Assembly (NCBI RefSeq): GCF_020171945.1
Contig: NZ_JAIVAP010000027.1
Location: 1-58,618, forward strand
DNA: 58,618 nucleotides
Direction of reading: 5' to 3'
Source of the DNA: Bacillus infantis
Lineage (GTDB): Bacteria > Bacillota > Bacilli > Bacillales > Cytobacillaceae
The stretch's first letter is position 1; each line of letters begins with the position of its first letter. A program made the position numbers and the translations under genes. Shown here in pieces: positions 1-8,487 of this stretch. The notes under the pieces are model-generated. The model did no database searches. It had not been told where the DNA came from and saw only the letters and a program-made list of their open reading frames with translations.

Positions 1-20
1 AAAAAGGATAAAAAATGATT

Positions 21-69
21 AAAAAAGCCAGTTTACCGACCAAAATAGGGAAGGTAATCTGGCTTTTTT
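21..69 (-). terminator. Rho-independent terminator downstream of yeiH-like gene
   Basis: The inverted repeat AAAAAAGCCAG / CTGGCTTTTTT, with further pairing TTACC/GGTAA inside, gives a long stem with T-runs on both sides. It can end the leftward yeiH-like transcript and could also stop a transcript entering from the left. The first 160 bases hold no other feature I can see. Confidence 0.8.
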
Positions 70-161
70 GTTTTAAGTCATGTTAAGAGTTGAAAAATGG
101 GTAGATTTTCAGTGGCCTCTTCAGTGAAGGGCTCCATTTTTTTAATTTCTTATGACTTAAA

Positions 162-1169
162 TCACAAAATCAGCCAATAGACCAGTCCAAAGCTGATCAG
201 CGAGACCGCAGCCGATGCAAATAGCCCTGTAATCAGCGGCGATACGCCAAGCTTGGCAAACTGTTTAAGGTCTGTCTGCAGGCCGACAGCGCCCATGACC
301 ATAATGATGACAAACTTTGAGATACTGCTCAGCAAATCTTGTGCTGCTGCCGGAAATACTCCGAATGAATTCAGGATGCTGACAGCCAGAAACCAGACGA
401 TAAACCAGGGAAAGGCTTTTTTGAAAGAACCTGCCCGATTGCTTTTATCTGCAGATCCCATCAGAAAAGGAAGGAGCAGGATCAGCGGCAGAAGGAACAA
501 TGTCCTTCCCAGCTTGACAGTAGTCGCAACTTCTCCTGCTTCATTTCCATAAACATAGCCGACAGCGATTGCAGAGGATGTATCGTGCACTGCCGTCCCT
601 GCCCATATTCCGAAAGCCTGATCGTTCATCTGGAATATATGGCCGATGATCGGATATAGAAAAAAGGCAATCAGGTTGAAAAAAACAATTGTCGAGATGG
701 CATAAGCTGTTTCATCGTCCTTTGCCCCAAGGAGACCTTTCACAGCTGATATCGCCGTTGCCCCGCAGATGCTCGTCCCTACCCCGATCAATAGTGATAA
801 GGTTTTTCCAAGCTTCAGGAAATACCCGAACCAAAGTGTAAGAAGTATGCCTGAGCAGACAGATACAAAAATAATGAGCAGGGACTGTTTCCCTATTTCA
901 AAAATATCAAAAATATTCAGCCCGGCACCGAGCAATACGACTGCGGCTTTGAGAAGTCTTTTAACCGTCAGTGTAAGCCCTGGCTCAAAAACCGGGTTTA
1001 TGCCTGCTGTGTTGCGGATTGCAGCCCCTATCAGGATGGCAAATAATATTCCGCCGACCAAAGGGAAAATGCCGCCCAGAAATTTTGCCGCTAATGCAAT
1101 CGCAATAGCCAAAATGACCCCTGGCACCCATTTAGGAAGCCTGGCGGCCGCTTGCTGTAGCCGTTCCAT
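162..1169 (-). CDS. YeiH/UPF0324-family putative sulfate exporter
   Basis: Multi-pass membrane protein of 335 residues from the chosen start, matching the usual length of the YeiH/YeeF-like family of putative sulfate or anion exporters. About ten hydrophobic segments are visible, with family-like glycine-rich stretches such as GVGTSICGATAISAVKG and a WAGTAVHDTSSAIAVG segment. The reading frame is open further upstream to 1322, but that extension contains a terminator hairpin (1320-1341) of the preceding operon and has no membrane-protein character, so I prefer the ATG at 1167-1169, which begins MERLQQ. The gene lies next to a sulfonate/taurine-type ABC transporter, which fits sulfur metabolism, but the transported substrate is not shown by the sequence. 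The ribosome site is weak. Confidence 0.85.
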   Translation of the reverse strand: MERLQQAAARLPKWVPGVILAIAIALAAKFLGGIFPLVGGILFAILIGAAIRNTAGINPVFEPGLTLTVKRLLKAAVVLLGAGLNIFDIFEIGKQSLLIIFVSVCSGILLTLWFGYFLKLGKTLSLLIGVGTSICGATAISAVKGLLGAKDDETAYAISTIVFFNLIAFFLYPIIGHIFQMNDQAFGIWAGTAVHDTSSAIAVGYVYGNEAGEVATTVKLGRTLFLLPLILLLPFLMGSADKSNRAGSFKKAFPWFIVWFLAVSILNSFGVFPAAAQDLLSSISKFVIIMVMGAVGLQTDLKQFAKLGVSPLITGLFASAAVSLISFGLVYWLIL

Positions 1170-1319
1170 CTTTCTCTCACTACTTCCTGATGATAAGGCA
1201 AATTTATAGCTTCTATAAAACTGCTCTTCTCTTATTTTATTAAAATCCCCACATAATCTTAACATAAAAGGCTTCTTAGTAAAATCTGCGGAGAAAGAAA
1301 GAATTTTCACACAAAAAAA

Positions 1320-1341
1320 CATCAGGCTCGCACGCCTGATG
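1320..1341 (-). terminator. Terminator of the ssu-like ABC operon
   Basis: CATCAGGC-GTGCGA-GCCTGATG followed by a run of seven Ts on the minus strand is a classical intrinsic terminator. It sits about 310 bp after the substrate-binding-protein stop codon, with the 125-bp repeats in between, and upstream of the yeiH-like start. Confidence 0.85.
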
Positions 1342-1393
1342 CATCTTAAACCAATAAGTATAGCGAGCGCCCCTTAATCTTAGAAAGGCTTTT

Positions 1394-1654
1394 CCGCTTT
1401 TCTACCTGTCCAGCTCTCGCGGCCAGAGCCTCGAGTCATAAGCCACCCAAGAATTAAAGGCAAAGTGCGCCTTTTATTCTCGGGCATCTTATGCTTGTCG
1501 GCTCTGAGCGAGCCGCCTCCGCTTTTCTACCTGTCCAGCTCCGGCGGCTAGAGCCTCGAGTCATAAGCCACCCGAGAATTAAAGGCAAAGTACGCCTTTT
1601 ATTCTCGGGCGTCTTATGCTTGTCGGCTCTGAGCGAGCCGCCTCCGCTTTTCTA
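1394..1654. repeat. 125-bp palindromic tandem repeat (two copies plus stub)
   Basis: Two near-identical units begin at 1394 and 1519 with CCGCTTTTCTACCTGTCCAG, exactly 125 bp apart, and a third begins at 1644 but breaks off after CCGCTTTTCTA. Each unit is an imperfect palindrome: an inner stem CCCGAGAATTAAAGGC / GCCTTTTATTCTCGGG, flanked by CATAAG / CTTATG and an outer GGCGGCT / AGCCGCC pairing. The stub at 1652-1654 supplies the TAG stop codon of the substrate-binding-protein gene. I remember similar interspersed elements from other Bacillaceae genomes, but cannot verify that here. No coding capacity or transposase is present, so this is a non-autonomous repeat. Confidence 0.9.
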
Positions 1655-2647
1655 GTCAATAAATTCCTTGTCAATAAAGTTCGAGAAGTCAGGTTTTTCT
1701 TTCAGGAATTTTAATGCATAGGAAGAATCGGCAAATGCCTGTACTGTATCCTCATCCACTTCATAAGTAAAGCCGATGCGTTCCCAGGCTTTGTCTACAA
1801 CTGACTTTTCCAGCTCCTGGCCAGTTACCTCTTTGATGTCCTTAATTGTGATTTCTTTAGCCTGCTCCGGATTCTCGGTGATATATTTCACAGCATCCTT
1901 GTGGGCTTCCACAATCTTTTGGATAACTTCAGGATTTTCTTTAACAGCTTTGCCTGATGTTACCATGACAGACGCTGGCAGAGTTTCGCCGAAAGCGACT
2001 TCATCCCAGCCAATGACAACATTTGCATCGGTTTCTTCTTCTATTACTGCTGCCCATGGTTCAGGGGCAACCGCCACATCAATTTTGCCTGCTTTCAGCA
2101 TATTGGCATATTGTGCCGGATTTCCAGTCAGGTGCTTCATTGTTCCGCCAATCCTTTCGGATGTGATGCCGGACTCTTCCAGGTATGTTTCGTACTGAAC
2201 ATCGTGTGTACATCCGACTGCAGGAGTAATATATGTTTTCCCTGCAAAATCAGCTGCTGTCTTGATGCCGCTGTCTTTACTTGCCAGAACGACCGTGCCG
2301 CCTGTAGAAGCCCCGGCAATCAGCTTAACGTCTGCTCCAGTGGAATAATTATTCATCGCAGGGCCGGGACCGACCAGACCTGCATCCAAATCACCTGTTT
2401 TGAGCGCAGTCATGAACTGGCCGCCATCGGCAAAAGTCTTATATTCGATCGTTGTGCCGTCGCCAAGGCGCTTCTGGAAAAAGCCCTGATCCTTTGCAAC
2501 CATCGCCGGCACATGGTTGATATTCGGGAAATAGCCGATAACGATTTTTTCTTTTGAGCCTGAGCTGTTTTCTGAAGATCCGCAGCCTGAGAGGATCCCT
2601 GCAGCTGTCAATAATGAAGCCATGAACATAAAGGCTTTCTTTTTCAT
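1652..2647 (-). CDS. NitT/TauT-family ABC transporter substrate-binding lipoprotein (SsuA-like)
   Basis: A 331-residue extracytoplasmic solute-binding lipoprotein. The N-terminus is a lipoprotein signal peptide with lipobox LSGC (lipidated Cys22). The mature part has the SsuA/NMT1 fold pattern: a strand IVIGYFPN, the segment TPAVGCTHDVQ matching the conserved ligand-loop region of sulfonate/nitrate/taurine binders, and VAPEPWAAV near the hinge. It is the third gene of an ATPase-permease-binding-protein operon, 11 bp after the permease. Sulfonate, taurine, nitrate or a thiamin precursor are all possible ligands; no desulfonating oxygenase is adjacent, so the substrate stays open. Its TAG stop codon is provided by the downstream repeat element, so the original C-terminal end may have been changed. 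Confidence 0.85.
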   Translation of the reverse strand: MKKKAFMFMASLLTAAGILSGCGSSENSSGSKEKIVIGYFPNINHVPAMVAKDQGFFQKRLGDGTTIEYKTFADGGQFMTALKTGDLDAGLVGPGPAMNNYSTGADVKLIAGASTGGTVVLASKDSGIKTAADFAGKTYITPAVGCTHDVQYETYLEESGITSERIGGTMKHLTGNPAQYANMLKAGKIDVAVAPEPWAAVIEEETDANVVIGWDEVAFGETLPASVMVTSGKAVKENPEVIQKIVEAHKDAVKYITENPEQAKEITIKDIKEVTGQELEKSVVDKAWERIGFTYEVDEDTVQAFADSSYALKFLKEKPDFSNFIDKEFID

Positions 2648-2658
2648 TTTATTTCCCC

Positions 2659-3420
2659 CTATTTATTATTTTCAAGTCCCCATCTTTCAAGGACCGATTT
2701 TTCAATACGCTGGAAAATCAGCTGGTCCACAATTGAACCAATCACACCGATGATGATCATGACAGCGATCACGAGGCTCATGTCCCCGAAATCAGAAGCA
2801 TATCTCAGCGTATACCCGAGTCCCGGACCGGTGCTGAGCAGTTCCCCTGCCATCAGTGCACGCCATGCAAATGCCCATGCAAGCCTTGCCCCTGTCACTA
2901 CATAAGGGATTGAGGCTGGGAAGATGACCCTTGTGAACAAGTCAATCCCGCTGCTCCCCATCGTTTGTGCCGCTCTAATGAACAGCGGTGATACATTCTT
3001 GATTCCCACCCTCATATTCAAGGTCATGACGAAGGTGCCGCCAAGAATTACAACAAAGATGACCGAAACTTCGTTCATGCCAAACCACATGATCGCCAGC
3101 GGCAGCCAGACAATGCTCGGCACGCTTTGGAGGGCAAGGATGACCGTACCCAGTGTTTCATCGGCCGTCTTTGATTTGGCAAGCAGGATTCCGAGGGCCG
3201 AGCCCAGCACTAAACTGATGCCAAGGCCAATGAGCAGTCTCCTGAAGCTGGCCGCAAGATCATATAGAAGCGTTTTATCGCTGATTCCTGTCACTAGTGA
3301 TTGGAACACATCTGTCGGCGATGGAAGGATGGTCGGCAGCCAAAGGCCCAGCCTTGAGCCCAGCTCCCATAAGCCAATGATGATTGCAAAGAAGATGATT
3401 CGTTTAATTGCTGGTTTCAT
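2659..3420 (-). CDS. ABC transporter permease, SsuC/TauC-like
   Basis: Inner-membrane subunit of 253 residues with about six transmembrane segments and a BPD_transp_1-type EAA loop around AAQTMGSSGIDLFTRVIFPASIPYV, where the cytoplasmic loop docks onto the ATPase. Length and the start KRIIFFAIIIGLWELGSRLG are typical of SsuC/TauC/NrtB permeases. It overlaps the end of the ATPase gene by 17 bp, which points to translational coupling, and is followed after 11 bp by the binding protein. It should form a homodimeric channel with the ATPase for uptake of a sulfonate-like or related small anion. Confidence 0.88.
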   Translation of the reverse strand: MKPAIKRIIFFAIIIGLWELGSRLGLWLPTILPSPTDVFQSLVTGISDKTLLYDLAASFRRLLIGLGISLVLGSALGILLAKSKTADETLGTVILALQSVPSIVWLPLAIMWFGMNEVSVIFVVILGGTFVMTLNMRVGIKNVSPLFIRAAQTMGSSGIDLFTRVIFPASIPYVVTGARLAWAFAWRALMAGELLSTGPGLGYTLRYASDFGDMSLVIAVMIIIGVIGSIVDQLIFQRIEKSVLERWGLENNK

Positions 3421-4192
3421 TAGCTAACTCCTCGCTTACTACTTTGTCGATTTCCTTCTTGAGATAGCTCATAATATGATCTTCTATTTCAAGCATTTCC
3501 TTCTTATATTGATCTCTGGGACGGGGGAGATCCACCTTGATGTCCTTGAGGATCGTTCCCGGCTTGGTGCCCATCACGATGATGCGGTCAGAGAGCTTAA
3601 TAGATTCAGAGATGCTGTGGGTAACAAAGAGGATCGTTTTCTTTGTCTCCATCCAGATCTTTTCAAGCTGCTGGTGAAGCCTTGACCTTGTTTGCTCATC
3701 AAGGGCCCCAAAGGGTTCATCCATGAGCAGGATCTCAGGATTCATGGCAAGGGCGCGTGCAATTGAAACCCTTTGCTGCATGCCGCCCGACAGCTCATGC
3801 GGATAATGGCCGGGATACTTGCCAAGCTGAACCATCTGCAAATATTTGAGTGCTGTCTCCTTCGCTTCATTCTTTGACATTTCCTTTTTCAACGGGAATG
3901 TGACATTTTCTATTACGTTAAGCCATGGAAATAATGCGGCCTGCTGAAAAACCATACCTCTGTCCTTGCCCGGCTTCGTAACCTTCTGCTGATCGATCAG
4001 GACACTTCCGCTCGTGGCTGAGGTTAGGCCAGCCACAATATTCAGCAGTGTTGATTTACCGCAGCCGGATGGGCCGAGGATCGATATAAACTGGCCTTTT
4101 TCAATGCTCAGGTTTATATCCTTCAGCACATCTGCAGCCATGCCGTTTTTATCAAAATACTGTTTATTTACAGATTGAACATCAATAAACAC
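3404..4192 (-). CDS. ABC transporter ATP-binding protein, SsuB/TauB-like
   Basis: Cytoplasmic ATPase of 262 residues that powers the adjacent permease. Visible motifs are Walker A GPSGCGKST (residues 40-48), the Q-loop region GMVFQQAALFPW, the ABC signature LSGGMQQR, Walker B ILLMDEPFGALD and the switch histidine in LFVTHS. The start is GTG at 4190-4192, chosen because AGGTGG lies 6 nt upstream at 4199-4204. First gene of the ATPase-permease-binding-protein operon, with a nearly consensus SigA promoter about 50 bp upstream. The Q-loop and signature are closest in memory to nitrate/sulfonate/taurine ATPases. Confidence 0.9.
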   Translation of the reverse strand: MFIDVQSVNKQYFDKNGMAADVLKDINLSIEKGQFISILGPSGCGKSTLLNIVAGLTSATSGSVLIDQQKVTKPGKDRGMVFQQAALFPWLNVIENVTFPLKKEMSKNEAKETALKYLQMVQLGKYPGHYPHELSGGMQQRVSIARALAMNPEILLMDEPFGALDEQTRSRLHQQLEKIWMETKKTILFVTHSISESIKLSDRIIVMGTKPGTILKDIKVDLPRPRDQYKKEMLEIEDHIMSYLKKEIDKVVSEELANETSN

Positions 4193-4225
4193 AGAAAACC
4201 ACCTATTCTAAGAAATCTTATTATA

Positions 4226-4273
4226 ATACTCGGATATAGTATGTAATTATAATGTATTCACCGGGCATGTCAA
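4226..4273 (-). promoter_or_regulatory. SigA promoter and palindromic operator of the ssu-like operon
   Basis: On the minus strand TTGACA (4268-4273), a 16-nt spacer and TATAAT (4246-4251) form a near-consensus SigA promoter. Directly downstream, around the expected start point, lies the interrupted palindrome ATACT-cggatat-AGTAT (4226-4242), well placed for a repressor. A sulfur repressor such as CymR is conceivable but not shown. Confidence 0.75.
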
Positions 4274-4604
4274 GCTTTCTAAGTTAATTTAAAAACATGG
4301 ATAAATTGATGATTTATTCAAAGGAAGGCAGAGGATTAGCATGCTGGATAAGGCAATAAAAATTAGCTCGTATATAGGTCAAAAATGTGGAGAAAACAGA
4401 AAATTACAGCCCCAATCACATACGTTTTCGTAACGTCTGGAATTAATAAACTATAAAAGCTTGGAACATCCCCGGCTTTTTACTTTTAAATACTGTTCTT
4501 CTTCAATTATTGCACTCATTCCCTGAATAGTTGATCAGCCGAGTTTCCGTAAAAATTGCATTATTTTAATAATCAAACAAGATTCTCTTCTAATGGAGAT
4601 TTAT

Positions 4605-4790
4605 AGAGGGAAGAATTCCCCTTATTTAGCAAATAGTATTGAAAACACCTTAAATAGGGGTAGAAATTCCTCTTAATCGATTCTAAAGCGTGAAAAAAGA
4701 CAGTTTTTCTTTGCCTAGAGGGAAAAACTCCCCTTATTTCCACAAAAACTGCTACTAATCTGCATTTAAGAGTAAAACCTCCCCTTATTT
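4605..4790. repeat. Four degenerate 23-bp palindrome-like intergenic repeats
   Basis: Units AGAGGGAAGAATTCCCCTTA.. (4605-4627), AGAGGGAAAAACTCCCCTTA.. (4717-4739) and AAGAGTAAAACCTCCCCTTA.. (4768-4790) share one orientation, and a fourth (about 4651-4676) reads the same in reverse complement (AAGAGGAATTTCTACCCCTA..). The core is a G-rich arm, a short A/T centre and a C-rich arm followed by TTATTT. Spacing is irregular (about 50-66 bp). The remainder of the gene-free stretch 4274-4897 is AT-rich and shows no gene I can support. Confidence 0.75.
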
Positions 4791-4897
4791 TTCTATCACT
4801 CGTTTCTCACTATTCAGCTTCCCATCTGTTGTTTTTGCTAAGGGCAAATAGTCAAATAGTTTTCTTGGGGCAGTTTGAAATCACTTCCCAACCAAAA

Positions 4898-4949
4898 AAA
4901 TAGCACCCTGAATTGCACGATGGCAATATTCATTGTCAAGGTGCTATTT
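4898..4949 (-). terminator. Terminator of the trp operon
   Basis: Minus-strand stem AAATAGCAC / GTGCTATTT closed over about 34 nt that themselves fold, followed by a T-run. It lies about 140 bp after the trpA stop codon and is the best candidate for the end of the seven-gene transcript. Confidence 0.7.
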
Positions 4950-5085
4950 GGGGTGCTGCTGCTATGCTATTCCAGTATTGCTGTCTTATCAATATCATTA
5001 AACAATATAAACAACCATTTGTTTTATGAGCTGAAAGGTATGCTGACTCCAAAAAAAACCGAACTAATTAGGGAGTGGCAATCCC

Positions 5086-5874
5086 TCATGGCTGAAAGGC
5101 GTTTTCTTTTTTGGACGCTTTAATGAGCTTCTCGATTTCTTCCAGATTATTTTCTTCAAAGAGCTGGACGATTTTGCTTCCGACGATCACACCATCGCAA
5201 ATCTGATTCATTGCCTTGACATGTTCGGGGGTCGAGATGCCGAAACCGGCGAGCACCGGCAGCCTGCTGACATTCTTAACCTTCTGCAAATGCTCCTGAA
5301 GCTCTCCGGAAAAATCTCTTCTTACTCCCGTTGTCCCTTTGACTGTAACCGCATATAGAAAGCCATTCCCTTTTTCCGAAATTTGCTGTATCCGCTCGAT
5401 CGGGCTTGTCAATGTAGCAAGCCTGATAATTTCCAGGCCGTCCCTTTCTGCATATGGTGCAATCAAATCTTCTTCTTCGGGAGGGAGATCTGGAAGGATC
5501 AGGCCGTCTACACCAGCTTTGCTTGCTTCCATGGTAAACCGTTCGATTCCATAAGCCATAACAGGATTTACATAAGTCATGATAATGATAGGGATATGGA
5601 CAATCGGCCTGATCGTTTTCAAGGTTTCAAGGACCGTTTTAAGCGTTGTCCCTTCTTTCAGCGAGCGGATTCCCGCCTTCTCAATGACCGGGCCGTCCGC
5701 TACCGGATCTGAAAAGGGGATGCCCACTTCCACCGCTGTTGCACCGCATTTTTCAAGAAAAGTGATTTTGTCCCCCAGCGTGGCCAGCCCTCCATCTCCT
5801 GCCATAATATAGGGAATAAAGGCCTTTTCCTCTTTTTCTTTCAAAAGGCGGAACACTTTTTCGATTCTATTCAT
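5086..5874 (-). CDS. trpA: Tryptophan synthase alpha chain
   Basis: Cleaves indole-3-glycerol phosphate to indole and glyceraldehyde 3-phosphate; indole is channelled to the beta subunit in an alpha2-beta2 complex in the cytosol. The 262-residue TIM barrel carries the catalytic residues at exactly the classical numbers: Glu49 in [11 protein letters not shown] and Asp60 in PVADGP. The phosphate-binding segment LAGFGIS is also present. Last gene of the trp operon; its start overlaps the trpB stop by 8 bp, indicating coupled translation. Full length, no anomalies. Confidence 0.97.
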   Translation of the reverse strand: MNRIEKVFRLLKEKEEKAFIPYIMAGDGGLATLGDKITFLEKCGATAVEVGIPFSDPVADGPVIEKAGIRSLKEGTTLKTVLETLKTIRPIVHIPIIIMTYVNPVMAYGIERFTMEASKAGVDGLILPDLPPEEEDLIAPYAERDGLEIIRLATLTSPIERIQQISEKGNGFLYAVTVKGTTGVRRDFSGELQEHLQKVKNVSRLPVLAGFGISTPEHVKAMNQICDGVIVGSKIVQLFEENNLEEIEKLIKASKKENAFQP

Positions 5875-7075
5875 CCTTCTTCCCTCCTAATCTGGCTTTC
5901 ACTGTTTCTACGTCCTTATCCCCCCGCCCTGACAGGCAGACGGCAATTCCTTCTTCTGCAGACATCCCTGCTGCAAGCTTTATGCTGTATGCCACTGCAT
6001 GGGCGCTTTCCAGTGCCGGAATGATGCCTTCGAGCCTGCACAGCAGCTTTAAAGCGTCGAGGGCCTCCTCGTCTGTGATAGATTCATAGACTACCCTGCC
6101 AGTATCTTTTAGATAGCTGTGTTCAGGGCCTACACCAGGATAATCGAGGCCTGCCGAGATGGAGTGGGCTTCCTGTATCTGGCCGTCCTCATCCTGCAGC
6201 AGATACATGAGGGCTCCGTGGAGCACACCAGGTTTTCCTTTAGTTAATGAAGCTGCATGGTTACCGGTTTCTACCCCAAGACCAGCTGCTTCCACGCCAT
6301 ACATGCGCACACTCTCGTCTTTTATGAAGGGATAAAACATCCCCATGGAATTGCTTCCCCCTCCGATGCAGGCTACAACTGCATCCGGGAGTTTTCCTTC
6401 TTTTTCAAGATACTGCTGCTTCGTTTCTGCCCCGATCACGCTTTGGAAGTCCCTTACAATCATCGGGAATGGATGGGGCCCCATTACAGAGCCGAGTATA
6501 TAGTGTGTGTCTGATACATTGGCTACCCAGTAGCGCAGCGCTTCATTGACTGCGTCTTTCAGTGTGCTGCTGCCTGAGCTGACACCGACGACCTTCGCTC
6601 CCAGGAGTTCCATCCTGAATACATTCAGAGCCTGCCTTCTGATATCTTCTTCCCCCATATAAATGACGCATTCAAGATTCAGCAGGGCACAGACGGTTGC
6701 AGTGGCTACGCCATGCTGCCCCGCCCCCGTTTCTGCAACGATTTTCTTCTTCCCCATGCGGACTGCCAATAAAGCCTGGCCGATCGTATTATTGATTTTA
6801 TGAGCGCCGGTATGGTTTAAATCCTCCCTTTTCAGGAAAATCTTTGCTCCTCCGGCATGCTTCGTCAGGTTTTCAGCAAAATAAAGCGGCGTCTCCCGGC
6901 CAACATAGTCTTTCAGAAGACTGTTCAATTCCTTTGTAAAGCTTTCATCCTGGAGGGCCTTTTTATATTCTTCCTCCAGTTCTGTAACTGCCTGCATAAG
7001 TGTTTCAGGTACATATCTTCCACCATATATGCCGAAATGCCCTTTTTCATCTGGCATCGTATAGACTGCTGTCAT
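5867..7075 (-). CDS. trpB: Tryptophan synthase beta chain
   Basis: PLP enzyme that condenses indole with L-serine to give L-tryptophan. The 402-residue protein shows the PLP-lysine motif HTGAHKINN (Lys93 here), the serine-binding ETGAGQHG segment and the phosphate-clamp CIGGGSN. Length and N-terminal [13 protein letters not shown] are those of the TrpB1 type, which works with TrpA. It overlaps trpF by 4 bp and trpA by 8 bp. No irregularity seen. Confidence 0.97.
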   Translation of the reverse strand: MTAVYTMPDEKGHFGIYGGRYVPETLMQAVTELEEEYKKALQDESFTKELNSLLKDYVGRETPLYFAENLTKHAGGAKIFLKREDLNHTGAHKINNTIGQALLAVRMGKKKIVAETGAGQHGVATATVCALLNLECVIYMGEEDIRRQALNVFRMELLGAKVVGVSSGSSTLKDAVNEALRYWVANVSDTHYILGSVMGPHPFPMIVRDFQSVIGAETKQQYLEKEGKLPDAVVACIGGGSNSMGMFYPFIKDESVRMYGVEAAGLGVETGNHAASLTKGKPGVLHGALMYLLQDEDGQIQEAHSISAGLDYPGVGPEHSYLKDTGRVVYESITDEEALDALKLLCRLEGIIPALESAHAVAYSIKLAAGMSAEEGIAVCLSGRGDKDVETVKARLGGKKDE

Positions 7076-7701
7076 TTTACTTCCTCCTCATGTTTGAGCG
7101 CATTTTTTGCTTCTGCTATAAATTCCGCGATCAGGGCAGGGTCTTTTTTTCCGTCCTTTTCCACGCCGCTGCTGACGTCAGCCATAAAAGGCGCTGCCTT
7201 ACGGATTGCTTTTCTTGCATTTTCTGGATTCAAGCCGCCTGCAAGGATTACTTTTTTACCGCCAAAATCCCTGCCTTCAAGAATACTCCAGTCAAAGGCG
7301 ATTCCGTTCCCGCCCCTGTATTTTCCCTTTGGGCTGTCCAGGAGGATATAATCACAAGGATATTCGGCAATCCGGGCAAGATCTTCCTCTCCTTGTACAC
7401 TCAAGGCTTTAATGACTGGCAGATTGATGCCTGCACAGAATTCCGGAGTCTCATCACCATGAAGCTGGACCATATCCAATCCGGCAATTTGCGCCGTTTT
7501 TTCAATTACTTCTTTGGATTCATTAACAAAGACGCCAATCTTCAGGGGCTCGCCGGGAAGCTTTGCTATTATTTCGGCCGCTTCCTCAGGTGTGATGCGG
7601 CGCCTGCTTTCGGCAAAAACAAATCCCAATGCATCTGCCCCGCTATTGGCTGCATAAAGCCCGTTCTCCAGATCAGTGATGCCGCAGATTTTCACCTTCA
7701 T
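7072..7701 (-). CDS. trpF: Phosphoribosylanthranilate isomerase
   Basis: Catalyses the Amadori rearrangement of N-(5-phosphoribosyl)anthranilate to CdRP, the third step of the tryptophan branch. A 209-residue single-domain (beta-alpha)8 barrel with the general-base cysteine in the N-terminal motif VKICGITD (Cys6), the strand VQLHGDE, and the C-terminal phosphate-binding LAGGLNPEN and DVSSGVE segments that include the general acid Asp. Separate from trpC, as usual in Bacilli. Start and stop codons overlap its neighbours by 4 bp (ATGA type). Confidence 0.96.
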   Translation of the reverse strand: MKVKICGITDLENGLYAANSGADALGFVFAESRRRITPEEAAEIIAKLPGEPLKIGVFVNESKEVIEKTAQIAGLDMVQLHGDETPEFCAGINLPVIKALSVQGEEDLARIAEYPCDYILLDSPKGKYRGGNGIAFDWSILEGRDFGGKKVILAGGLNPENARKAIRKAAPFMADVSSGVEKDGKKDPALIAEFIAEAKNALKHEEEVK

Positions 7702-8486
7702 GGGATCCGCACCTCCTTTAAAGGAAGCTTCATGCCGCGGAGCGATGATTCAAGATCAGGTGCTTTCATGAAGGTTTCCCCGACAAGGATTCCTCCTGCC
7801 CCTGCACGGGCGGCCCTTTTAGCATCCTCGATCGTTTTCATGCCGCTTTCACTGATCAGAAATGCACCTGATTCTTTAATAGCCGGAGCGAGGCTTTCTG
7901 TGACAGAGAGATTTACATTAAATGTCCGCAAATCACGGTTGTTAACCCCTATCAGCCTGCTGCCTGCTGCGATCGCTCTTTCTGCTTCCCCCTCATTATG
8001 AACCTCTACCAGTACTTCAAGATTCAAACTGGCAGCATAATGGTACAGCTCATTCATCTGCCCTTCACCAAGCGCGGCCGCGATCAACAGAATGATATCG
8101 GCCCCTGCACTTTTTGCTTTGGCAATCTGAATATGATCAATCATAAAATCCTTGCAGAGAATCGGGACATCGACAGCGTCTCTGACTGCTGCCAGGTCCT
8201 CAAAACTTCCTTTGAAAAAGGACGTGTCAGTTAATACCGAAATAGCATCGGCTCCAAATTCAACATATTTGGCAGCCTGTTCGGCCGGTGATGCATTCAT
8301 GCTAATATCGCCTTTTGAAGGCGAAGCCCGCTTGAATTCGGCAATGATGCTCAAATTTTCAGCTGCTTCAAGTCTGGAAACAAAAGACCGTTTTGGTGTC
8401 TCAGGGATTTCAGGCAGCCCAAGAGCTTTCAGCCTTTCAACTTCCCGTTTTTTTTCTTCAATAATTTTATCTAAAATGGTCGCCAT
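7698..8486 (-). CDS. trpC: Indole-3-glycerol phosphate synthase
   Basis: Closes the indole ring, converting CdRP to indole-3-glycerol phosphate with loss of CO2. The 262-residue barrel has the family signature IIAEFKRASPSKG with the catalytic lysine, the CKDFMID strand with the second lysine, and the phosphate site SESGM and GILVGE. Overlaps trpF by 4 bp and follows trpD with one base between, so translation of the three is probably coupled. Monofunctional, typical length. Confidence 0.96.
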   Translation of the reverse strand: MATILDKIIEEKKREVERLKALGLPEIPETPKRSFVSRLEAAENLSIIAEFKRASPSKGDISMNASPAEQAAKYVEFGADAISVLTDTSFFKGSFEDLAAVRDAVDVPILCKDFMIDHIQIAKAKSAGADIILLIAAALGEGQMNELYHYAASLNLEVLVEVHNEGEAERAIAAGSRLIGVNNRDLRTFNVNLSVTESLAPAIKESGAFLISESGMKTIEDAKRAARAGAGGILVGETFMKAPDLESSLRGMKLPLKEVRIP

Positions 8487-8487
8487 C

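Noticed and set aside
1170-1322. N-terminal extension of the yeiH-like gene
   Set aside because: It starts inside the terminator of the upstream ABC operon, lacks a ribosome site and gives no family-like residues.
4605-4790. Possible CRISPR array
   Set aside because: Spacing is irregular, one unit is inverted, the units are degenerate and no cas genes are present.
4875-5123. An 82-codon open frame with a hydrophobic stretch on the plus strand
   Set aside because: It spans the trp operon terminator hairpin, overlaps the end of trpA antisense, and has no convincing ribosome site; the translated sequence looks random apart from the palindrome.
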